Of a DNA stretch of 64,000 nt, positions 24,718 through 35,300 are shown piece after piece. Position 1 is the first letter of the stretch, and the number at the start of each line of letters is the position of its first letter. The translations under genes were made by a program, and so were the position numbers. The notes beneath the pieces were generated by a model, which saw only the letters and a list, made by a program, of their open reading frames with translations, was not told the DNA's origin and did not search any database. The stretch is from Ascochyta rabiei. Lineage: Eukaryota > Ascomycota > Dothideomycetes > Pleosporales > Didymellaceae. The DNA lies in assembly GCF_004011695.2 (NCBI RefSeq), contig NC_082418.1, positions 372,001-436,000 of the forward strand, in the 5' to 3' direction.

Positions 24718-24752
24718 ACTCTTGTTTGCAACGTCCTTTGGACGTATATGAA
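24718..24752 (-). pseudogene. 5S rRNA 5'-end fragment
   Basis: Read on the minus strand, this short piece resembles the first 35 or so bases of the 5S copies (CATATACGTCCAAAGGACGTTGC against CATACGACCATAGGACGTTGA). It lies about 70 bp from the 3' end of the complete copy at 24822-24940. Likely a remnant of a tandem or partial duplication. Confidence 0.45.
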
Positions 24753-24821
24753 AGAATAAACATTGAGCCCAGTGCGCAGGAGAGTTAGGGATATTGTAGA
24801 ATAAGATAAGCAGTACAAAAA

Positions 24822-24940
24822 ACATACAACAGCGGGTATTCGCTAGTAGTCACCCACCTAACTACTAATCCGCCGGTACGTTGCTTAAATAGGGCTGAGC
24901 GAACGGGAAGCCTTGTTTTCAACGTCCTATGGTCGTATGT
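24822..24940 (-). rRNA. 5S ribosomal RNA (dispersed copy 4)
   Basis: Complete 119-nt minus-strand copy, differing from those at 6963 and 15258 at about one position (GTGACTAC for GTGACCAC). Terminal helix and internal promoter are intact, and the 3' end runs into a T-run (AAAAAA at about 24817-24822 on the plus strand). The upstream 50 bp (24941-24990) resembles the upstream region of the 15258 copy. Confidence 0.85.
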
Positions 24941-26600
24941 GGAATAAACTACTGAATTGTATTTAAATATAAGAAATTTAATCAAACTAGATGTTAGCTG
25001 GGCGGTGTTCGCGGTTGTGCGCATCATGTGCCAGCAGGCGCGCAGAAAACTAAGGAAGCATCCAAATGCCCACTATGGTACGAGATGAAATAAAGGCCCC
25101 TGGATCGGGACATGGGGCGAGCGCTTTAATGGGTTACAAGCAGTGCTGAAGGTGAACGTGTGCATCCTGTTACCATTCATCACAATCTATGTAGATCCAT
25201 CACCAATCTTCCAATCTTCTATTAAGCAGTTATCGTAAGTTTTACCTTACCTCTCCTATATGCTTAGTCTTTAACAATTTTGTCTGTATATCAAAGATGT
25301 CTTATTCTAACAAGGGCATGGCTTATGTGCTATGCTTTTACAATAATATTTTTGCCTTAAAGGACAAAGTGTCGTAAGATTATTGGTACGACTGACAGAA
25401 ATTTTTGGATAGCGGTGATCGCGAAGCTGAATGTTCAGGTATGGCTGGTATGGGTAGAAGGGTGCGATTAGATTGGCTCCACTTGGATTTGGTTCTTAGT
25501 GACCAGTGGTCATTCACTTCATAGTTCGTGATTAATGCCACTATGCGTATTGTTACGTCATACAATGTCAAAAAGATAAGTTAAATTACATGCCGTCGTT
25601 GCGGCCAGTAATCAACATACCTGTAACTTATAGAAACACAAAACAAGTAGCTTACATAGAGACGCGTGCTAACGTCTCGGCATCAAGCAATCCCTGTTAG
25701 ACAGAGAAATGGTTATCATCCCACACCCCCCTCTTTTCCCCCTTCAGGATAGCACAGTTCAGCTCGTTGCGTTGCTATTGTGGGGCCTCATGCGTTGAAC
25801 CGGATCGGTACTATTCAGATGCACAGCCTGGTCATGGTATCCTTAGGGACAAGTTCTACCACCGAGGTCGAGTGATCCGAGTGAACACCTACAAAGCTTC
25901 TGCTTCTAACGTGCGGTAACTTTTCCACTCATCACGCTCAATTTAGCAAACAAAGAAGCGGTACATATACTTCATAGACTTTGAATTTAAGAAGCAGAAT
26001 ATATACTACGCGATGGGAAGCATATTTGTGGCGCAGGAGACTGGTCATTTCGCAGGGGATGGAGGTTCGCTTGGTGTCATGGCCATCATGCTGCTGCTAC
26101 TCTGCTGATGGCTTGGACGTGCTGCCGGCGCACTGCATTCATCACTCAATTCCGCCTTCTTATTGGCTACACATGTCAGCTTTCCTGAAAGGGCAGTTCG
26201 ATAGTTACAATTTCACTTACATGTCGCTCTGGCAGCATCTGGGAGGGCACGAGACATGCGCCAATCGAATACGTCCTCTCGAATTTCAGAGATTTGCTGC
26301 TTTGCGAGTTCAGCATGAACCCATGTTCGCGTCTCAAGCTTCACAGCTCTTAGCACTCGAGTCCAGCTTGTCCATGTATCATCTCGTTTTAGTAGGCTCC
26401 AAGCAGCTTCATGGGTGATAACCTGTTTGCGAGCCAACTCAGCTTTGCAGCTTGTGCCACGAGTATAGAAACTGTCACGGTTTAGGGTCTCTACTGCTCC
26501 TGCTCTTCACCTCCTCGCGCTTACTCATCTCAGCGAGCTACGCCTATCTAGGTTAGCCTTGCTAACAGTTACTACCTACATAAACTTTCCATAGCATCCG
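24941..26600. other. Intergenic, no supported gene
   Basis: Short frames overlap on both strands at 25981-26437 without recognisable domains. From about 26470 the sequence is probably the untranslated leader of the copia element (AT/CT-rich, no stable frame). Confidence 0.45.
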
Positions 26601-27960
26601 CAATACAACCTTAGTTCAATCCTTCAATTCTTCCTGCCTACACGCAATCCTTGACAGTTATGAGCCCGGCTGCAACCTAGGATTGTTCTCACCTGCTGCT
26701 GCAATTGTCACTCTACTCGAGTCGCACGTTGCTTACTGCGTCCACGACAACGCACCTGTTACCGCGTTTACCCACAACGCACCTTGCCCGGATCTCTGCC
26801 TTGATCCATTCATACACGACTACAGCCTCCGCAATGGCTACTGAGTCTGACCCCGCAGTAACGCGTGTCACTGTCATACTCAACACACCTGACGACTGGT
26901 TCACCTGGTTGTTTATTCGCCGAGACGTTGCCAACCGCCACGGTCTCTGGCAGTACATCAATCCTGACGTAGCTAAGGAATTACTCCCTGAGCTGACGGA
27001 GGCTGCTGAGCCTCAACTCATTGACTACCAGGTTGGAGCTACTAGGCTCTCTGACCTGACTGCAGAAGACCGAGAGTCATACCAATGGGAATGCGATCAA
27101 TGGGAGCGCCGCCGCTCCGAGTACCGCACCAAGAAGAAGGCCTTGGCCAACCTGAACACGGACATCAGCAAGACGATTGCTGTACGCCACATACACCTGA
27201 TCAAGGATCACAAGACACCTACGACTGACTAGTCGCTCTTAAGAAGTTCCTTTGTCCCACAGACGCGACTCACCGCCGCGAGTTTTCTGACAAGTGCAAC
27301 GCTCTTAAGACGGCTCCACAAGCTACAAAAAAGGTTGAGCAATGGCTCACCAACTAGGTATACATCACCGCCCAAGGCAAATCTATTAGGCCGCTGGAGA
27401 CTAACGGCAACCAACCACAAGAGGACTTTCTGATTGCCTGTAAGGCTCTAGATCAAGAGTAAGCCACATCCTGCCTGCGCAAGATCTTCAAGCATGAAGC
27501 GCGAGACACCACTGCAGAGATCTCATCTCTTGAGACGTACGTCGCCAAGATAACCACATACCTACGTCGTACGAAGCCGAACTCCACTGGACTGGCAGTC
27601 TCTGCTGCTGAGCTCGAAATCACGAAGCCAACTGAGACTCCATCAACTGGTCAAGGTCACCGTGATGGCGCTTACCGTGACGGCGCACGACCAACACCTA
27701 CCTGCGTATGTGGGAAGCAGCATTGGTGCACTAACTGCTTCATACTGAATCCACGCCACCCGGAACGTCCAAAGACCTATCAGCCTGCAGCTGAGGCTGT
27801 GCGCAAGGTTGAGGAAGCGCGGAAAGACTCCAACATCGACGCGCGCATTAAGACTGCTCTTGCAAGGTAGGCAGCCCGCCAACCTCAGAGCACTGCATCA
27901 TTACAAGTTGATAATGGCAAGCCACCTGTCAACACTAACACGTTCGTGATATCAACTGGC

Positions 27961-28013
27961 CCATTACTCAAGCCTTTCCGCGACGGCCACGACGGCCACG
28001 ACGGACACAACCA
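27961..28013 (+). repeat. His/Asp/Gly-rich microrepeat inside copia
   Basis: Three near-perfect copies of a 9-bp unit (cacgacggc) encode GHDGHDGH inside the copia gag-protease linker, continuing as HNHNSHNDN. Looks like replication-slippage expansion. The His-rich stretch has no established role. Confidence 0.6.
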
Positions 28014-31000
28014 CAACAGCCACAATGATAACGTCGTCATTGCGATCGACGATCGTGCTGAGATAGTGGGAGCTCTTACAACAATGGCTGCTGATGACAC
28101 CACTCAGACTGAGCTACGTAACCGATGGATTGTTAATCCAGGATCCAACACGCACGTCGTCAACACAGAAGCATGGAAGGGCTGGAATAGAACGAGCGAC
28201 AATCCACAATGTTGTTCTATCAACGCTGGCAATGCCTCTATTCTCATTACAGCTTGGGGTACAATAAAGCTCGTCGCTCGTACACTACATGGACAGCTAA
28301 CGCTGAAGTTGACGCACGTCGCATACGTCGAAGGCTTCCTCACAAGCGTCTTAGGACTCGCACGCTGCCGAACAGATTTAATTCACTTTGACTCTGGCCG
28401 CGACGTCCTGTACATGCATTAGCTGACTAACGTTATTGCGCAACTCGAATACAACGGAGGACACTGGCTGATTGATGCTGAGCCATCACGCCGACCACCT
28501 CTGTCACTTCTCCACTCACCGCTGAGTACGTTTGGGGCATCATACCGCCCGTCGTACGCACCAAAGCCTGCCAACGTCGTTAATCAACGCGCTGATCATC
28601 AGATCTGGGGTCACCCAGGTCGCAAGGCTGTTAATCAGCTAGAGCCGAACGTCGCTGGCATACAACTGACAGGAGACCACATGAACTGCATGTGCTAAAC
28701 CTGCAATAAAACTCAAATGAATCACATCATCTTGAGATGCCCAGCTGAGAGCCGCGCACAGCGACTATTCTATTAAATCGCGATAGATATTGTCTACGTC
28801 ATTCCCATAGGGGAAAAGTGTATTGATGGCAGCAAGTACGCCCTACACTCTATCGATGAATACTCCAAGTGGCATGAGATCGCCACAATCAAGCGCAAGG
28901 ACAAGTCAACCCTTATACGCTGGTTTATGTCCTTAGTCCGCCAAATACAACGCGTGTACGACGCTGACGTAGTCGCCGTTCAATGCGACAACAAGAAGGA
29001 TTCGGCGACAACCTAATCAACACAACGGAGGAGCTAGGCATGCTATACGAGCCAGCCCCAGCTGGCACAAAAGAGCCAAATTGACTGATCAAACGCGCAG
29101 GCGGAGTCCTCACGCAGCGAGCTCGTGCTATGCGCATACAATAAGATGTATCGCACCGCAGCATACATCCTCAATCGCACACCTACTGAAGCTCTGGGCT
29201 AGAAGACGCCGTACGAGGTCGTATGGGGACGAAAGCCACTCATCGCTCATATGAGACCTATCTCATGTCGCGCCTACGTCTACAACCGCGACCTGAGAGC
29301 TGCTAACAAGCTTAAATCGCGCACTCTCATTAGCCACCTCGTTGGCTACTAAGGCACCAACATCTTCCGCATATGGCTGCCTACAAAAGACACTGTCATT
29401 GTCACGCGCGACGTCGTATTCGAACTAACGCTCTTTTTCGATGGTATGGATGGCTACGCCTCTACTCAAGTGATCGAGGAGGTGATCGAGCTACTCGAAT
29501 ATCTAGAGATGCCACAGGACGACGATATCAGCATTGACGACCTGCTGACCGCGCGCCAGCGCAGCCGCCAAACAACATCTGTGACCTCAGCTCCGACAGC
29601 TGGAGGCTCCCAGTTGGGGGATGAGATGGCTGATGACGCACTCGAATATGACAACGCACTGCCAATCTCTACACTACCTGAGGAGGACACTATACATGTT
29701 GTTCCTAAGGGTTATCGTCTGTGAGGCGAGAAAGCGCCACAGGATGTTAATCTTGATCCAACTGACACGAACCTGATTGTCTCTAGCAAGCGCAATCAAA
29801 AGCTGAGAGATCTAAACAACTTCACTGTACAGGTCTACGCTGCGAGGCTGGGACCTAAGCCTCTCGTCGATTACCTGCGAGCGTTCTCAACGGAGATTCA
29901 CTTGATATCTACGGCAGTGGATAAAGTGCCACAAATCCATCAGATACAGCTGCCGCCACTGCCAAAGTCAGAGAAGCAACTCAATACACACATGTTTGGC
30001 AATCAATTTCAACACGCAATAGAAATTGAATAGCGAGACCTACGCGACAAAGGCGTCTTTGGACACACAGAGCAATTAAAGGCCACCGCAGATAGTAAGG
30101 TTCTGCCGCTAATGTGGGTCTTCGCTTACAAGACGGACGGAGATGGATATCTCTCACGGTTCAAGGCTCGACTCGTCGTCCGAGGAGACCTCTAAGCCTC
30201 AATAGACGACACGTACGCTGCTACACTTGCTGTCTGCAACTTTCGCGCTCTTATTGCAATCGCCAATTACTTTGATCTCGAACTGAAGCAGTATAACGTA
30301 CCTACTGCCTTCTTAAACGCAAAAACCAACCGCAAGCTATACGCTGAAACACCAGAGGCCTTCCGCCACACTGAAGGCGAAATCATGCTGGTGCTCCGCG
30401 CCCTGTACGGCCTGAAGGAGTCACCAATCCTATGGTACAATGAGCTGCGCCAACAGCTCATCAAGCTAGGGCTGAAGCCCACGAGCCGCTGGCTCATCCT
30501 ATTCGTCTACGTTGATGATATTCTTATGGCGTTTCATTGATCAAACGCCTATCATCACGGGTCCTTTAAGAAGGATATGGTAGAGCTATATAACATCAAA
30601 GCCATGGGAGACCTTGCCTGGTTTCTCGGCATCCGAATTGTCCGCGATCGAGCTCTACACAAGACCTGGCTTGTACAAGACGCCTTCATCAACAAGGTGT
30701 GCGCTCAATTCAGCATTGAGGCTGTGGGCAAAGCTCCAGACGCCCCACTGACAGAGAACTAGCTGCCACAGTCTACCGAGGAGACCGATACTACTCGTAC
30801 GAAGCTCTACCAGCAACTTGTTGGTTCTCTCGCATATATCGCTGTCTGGGGCAGGCCTGACGTCGCTTGTACGCACGTTGTCTTCGCCTGCCACCTTACT
30901 AACCCAGGACAGTCTCACGTCTCAAAGATCCGCCAAACTTGGCGCTACCTGCTCAGCAAGAAGGCTCTCGCTCTTGAAGCCTCTGCTAGCTCGCATGACA

Positions 31001-31189
31001 TGGCCGAGTATCTCTCCGACGATCCAACGTACCGCGATACTCTCTTCTTTGGATCATCAGATGCCTCGTACGCTGACGAGCCTGAGACGCGCCAGAGCTC
31101 TCAGGGATATGCCTTTAAGTTTGGAGGACTCATGATCGACTGGAAATCAACTGTCCAGCGTACAGTCACAAAATCAACTACAGAGTCTG

Positions 31190-31213
31190 AACTGCTCTCT
31201 CTCTCTCTCTCTC
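31190..31213 (+). repeat. (CT)n microsatellite inside copia RNase H
   Basis: A run of about twelve CT units encodes LSLSLSL in the RNase H domain just after KSTTESEL. The intact family sequence there is short, so the run is a slippage expansion that kept the frame. Confidence 0.7.
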
Positions 31214-31611
31214 TCGCAGCCTCGCAGATAGAGGAATGGATGCGTTTCTTCGCCGGCATCAACCTCACGCTCGACTGTACACCTACTATTCAGTGTGACA
31301 ACCAGCAAACTGTCGGTATCGTCACAAAGGAGCACAACAAGCTTCACACGAAAGTCAAATACGTCGATATCCGCCAACTCTGGATCCGACAGGAGGTCAC
31401 CGCCTCACGCATTAACGTCCAGTGGGTCCCTACTGACCATATGCCTGCCGAAGGACTTACAAAGATCCTGCCAAAGCAGAGATTTGCAGAGTTCGTACGC
31501 CAACTTGGCCTCATCAATATCGCCAAGCGCCTGAAGGGCTATGTATGCTTATACTTAAGCTTTAACTATCTTTTATATAGTCTCCTCTTACTCCTCTTTC
31601 TAGGAGGGTAG

Positions 31612-32323
31612 GCCTTTGTTATTAGCAGTAGTTATTACAGCTTTAGGTAGCGTTGCCTATAATAGGTAGGTAGACAGAAGCTCTAGTACATGTTTTAGGA
31701 GCTCCTATTGCTAGTCTTCCTGTATAGTTAAGTTAGTAAGGTTTTAGAGTTTAGTTCTTATATCTAACTAATTTTTATTACTAGTGTAGATTTTAGTACT
31801 ATATTCCTCTAGATGCCTAGCGGCGTTGTTAAACGTCTTACTTATTACTAGGTAGTAGTAATTAAATTTAATTGTAAGGAGCTAACCTTCTAGGGAATTT
31901 GCTAGAATTTATAAGATAAATTCAATAGTAAGCAGATTTAAGGGTAGAACTAATTCTCTAAAAATATAAACTTAAAAGTAGCTTAAAGTAGTATTTTTTA
32001 GAATCTAAGCTAAAATATAAGAACGTCTAATACTATAGGTACTCTATAGACTAAGTTTTGTAATCTAAACTTTAATATTTAAAAGTTTTATTAAAGTTCT
32101 AAAATGTTTACTTTACTAGGAAAGATTGTTATTATAGCTAGTACTATATATTATAGAATGAAACTACTACTAGCTTATAGAGCTATATTAATAGAATATT
32201 TTAATAATAGAAAGTTAGTCTTTATCTCTACTAATTGCGAATCTGGGCGTTGCGCGCACAGACGCGGTACGCGTCCACGAGCATTACGCGTCCGTGCTCG
32301 GTAAGAGGCTGAATACCAAGTAT
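31612..32323. other. AT-rich RIP-like spacer between copia and the PKS cluster
   Basis: Strongly AT-rich sequence with no open frame until about 32235, where composition switches abruptly to the GC-rich cluster. It may contain the copia 3' LTR or another degraded element, but no matching 5' copy was found. The 3' UTR of the PKS gene presumably lies in the last 80 bases. Confidence 0.5.
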
Positions 32324-35300
32324 TTACACACCCGACTTCAGCAGCGCCGGGTACTTCTCCACTCCCGGCTCATCAAAAGTCTCAATCAAGGCCGCAACAG
32401 CAGGATGCATACCCGCCTCCACCACGACCGTCGTCCACTCCTCCATAGGCAAAACATCATACCTTTTCCCAACCTTGCTCAACCCCACATCCGCCATCTG
32501 CGCCATGGGAATCACGATATCACCCACGTTGTTCACGTACGTGATGCCACCGCGCCCTTGGTCGGGTAACTCGCGGACAACATCCTCGCAGCACGTTTCG
32601 ACAGACACAAGATCGAAAGCGCCAGCATTGTAATCGACCCTCGGCACCTTCTGCGTCTTGTGCGCAAAGTGCAGGAGCGAGTTGACCCAATCGAAGCCCG
32701 CGCGCTCAACTGTTGCGTCTTCGCCGTCGCGGATAATGGTCGACGGACGCTGAATGACGATGCGCAAACCGTATTTTTCGTACACGCGCTCGAGCATCTT
32801 CTCGCATGTCCATTTTCCACACATGTAGCCGTGCGTGCCGTCGGCTGGTGGTGTCTTACCCGTGTTGGTGCACGAAATCGGTGGGAAGGCCTCCAGCTCG
32901 GCGAAGAGTGCTACACCAGCCGATGAGACGTAGTGGAAAGGAATCATGCGCTGCAGACAGGTGGATACGAGCTGTTTTGTCGAGTCGACGTTTGCGCGCT
33001 TCAGTGCAGAGTAGTACTTTAGATGCGACGTGTCGGAGCCGTTGTGGATGACTGCGTCGGCCTCGCGGAAGACAGACGTCCAGGTTGCAACGTCTAGGCC
33101 GAAATAGGTAGATGTGAGGTCGCCTTCGTAGTACACAACGCGCTCGCTTGGGGCCGGAATCTCTCCACTTTCGATACGAGAGCTTAGGCGACGGACCGCA
33201 AGGCAGATGATCTTCCGGATCGACCGTTGTGCCACGAGCGTGTTGAGAAGGTGGTGGCCAAGTAGGCCACTGCAGCCAGTGAGGACGATGACTTCTGGGT
33301 TTTCCTTTGCTTTAGGCGCATCTTTGAGCCCGTCAAGAGTAAAGGGCTCGGGCGGAGTGGTCTCAAAGTCCCAGTCTACTGTCGGAGGGCTGCCAAGCTC
33401 GGCCTTGACTTCTTTGTCAAGAGTCACTGCGCCCGAAGTGTTGGGTGAACTAGCGCGGGTGCTCGTCGTATCTACGTCGCTGGTTTGAGCCGACGGCTCA
33501 CTCTTCTCAGTATTTGGTGTTGAAGCGCCAGTCTGGATACCGGTGACTTGCTGAACCTGTGGCACGAGTTCCGCAGGGATGCTTTCGGCGGCCAGCTCGA
33601 CCAAGCTAGACATGCGCACGTCGTTGGCCATGATCTTGAGGACCGGGATACTGACGCGGAAGTTCTTGAGGAACCACGAGCGTACGTCGACGGAAAGCAG
33701 CGAATCGAAACCAAGGTCCACACCTCGCATCATCATCAGGTCGTCGTCGACGGTGGAGACCTGCAGCATCTTGCGCAGCTGGGCGCCATAGGCCTGCTTG
33801 ATCACGTTTGCAACATCGGACGGGGAGCGGCACGCCTGCAGCAGCTCCTGGGCGGATGCCGAGTTTTTCGACTCCGATTTGTCGCCACTAGCACCAGACT
33901 TGTGGACGCGGAAACGGGCAAACTTGGGGTCGGAGTACCACGGCGGAATGTCAATGGTATCCGGAGTGATTTGGAGTAGACCGGTCGAGATCTCCGGGCC
34001 ACTGGGGTTATCCAGGTAACCTGCCTCCATGCACTCGGCAAAGATCTGGTGGAAATCTTGCTCTGACAAATGCATCATGGCTGTCTTCGCCACTGTCACA
34101 TCAAGTTGGCGATCGGACTGTGTGATGTAACCAACACCGATAATGGCGCCGACATTGACGACGGACGAGCGAAGACCACGCTTGCGCCGGTTGCCTGCAA
34201 CTCCAATCATGCCCATGTTGGCCGCGGCGTAGTTGGCCTGACCGACGTTTCCGATCACGCAGTTGATCGAAGACAGGAGCACGAAGAAGTCGAGATCGAT
34301 GTCATGAAAGATGCGATCGAGATGAATGCTGCCAAGCACCTTTGGTCTGATGACATCGGTGACTTGGTCAAATTCCATGTTGCGCACCGACACGTCTCGC
34401 AGAACCATGGCGCCGTTCAAGAGTCCGACAATGGGAGGAAGCGTCATCACAATCTCGGCATGGACGCTGTTGATGGCCTTTTCGTCAGTTACGTCACTGT
34501 AATGAATATGTTAGCAAGAGAAAGTTCAGTTTGGAAGGAAGAGTAGGTACCATAGCAGGATCTTGATGACAACACCATTTTGTTCGTGGTTCTCGATCCA
34601 GCGCGGGTCAATCTTGGGGTTCCGGCTGGTTAGCACAAGATAGCGCACGCCTCTCTCAATCATCCAGTCGCACAGGGAGATGCCTAGCGCGCCAGATAAA
34701 CCGACTAGCCAGTACGTTTTGTCAGACTTGAAGAGCTGATTCGACTCAAACCGAGTAACACGTGCAGGGACCGTAGTGCATGATCCCGCCCATTCAATGA
34801 TCGTTAGAGCGTCCGCGTATTGTCCTCCCTGGGCAAGGGCCTCGAGACTCAGTGGTGTAGATGATGCCGAAACGTCGCGTCCTTTAGCCATGCTGATAGC
34901 CCTACTTAGAAGCTGTCCCACCAGACCCTTGGGGGCACCAGTGTCTACTCCATGTGTTGAGAAGATGGTTCTCAAGCTCTCCTTCCGGCAGTAAGAAGGA
35001 AGATACGAAGTCATCATTGCCACGCTCTCAGCTTGGTTCGAAGCCGAGAAGTCGACAAAGCACACGAGGTCAGAAGGTAGGATGGCCTCGATGTCTGCAC
35101 GCGCGGGGAACATTGGTATCTGAATCTGCGAAGCGACGGCTGGCGACACGGGCATGCCCTGTGAATCCACTGTGAGGGTGACCTTCACGCCCTTGGGAAC
35201 GGCATGGGCGAGAATAGCCCGAGCGATAGATTCAGGAGCATTGTGTACGGCTAATTTTTGACCCGCGAACAGGGAGTCGGCAATAGCCAAGGCGGTAAAC

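Larger units (their letters stand above)
26601..31611 (+). mobile_element. Decayed Ty1/copia LTR retrotransposon (internal region)
   Basis: Plus-strand gag-pol order is clear. Gag begins at ATG 26834 (MATESDPAVTRVTVILN) and a Cys/His zinc-knuckle-like CVCGKQHWCTNCF lies near 27706. The protease site WIVNPGSNTHVVN is near 28128, with Asn where the catalytic Asp should be. The GAG-pre-integrase segment HQIWGHPGRKAVNQLEPN follows near 28600. The integrase core YALHSIDEYSKWHEIATIKR is near 28840. Reverse transcriptase (FKARLVVRGDL near 30160, AFLNAK near 30310, FVYVDDILMAF near 30505) and RNase H (SSDASYADEPETRQS near 31048, KSTTESELLSL near 31171) complete the set. The domain order PR-IN-RT-RH is diagnostic of copia. 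Many stops and frame shifts make it inactive. Long terminal repeats were not recognised at either side. Confidence 0.85.

Noticed and set aside
32324..33400. A thioesterase or Claisen-cyclase ending for the PKS.
   Set aside because: The C-terminal domain has a Rossmann TGxxGxxG loop and YxxxK, which are reductase features. No GxSxG thioesterase motif is visible.
33548..33979. Long frames antisense to the PKS, P450s and SDR (for example 34070-34546, 37058-37414, 46054-46329).
   Set aside because: They are shadows of GC-rich coding sequence on the other strand, without domains or splice structure of their own.
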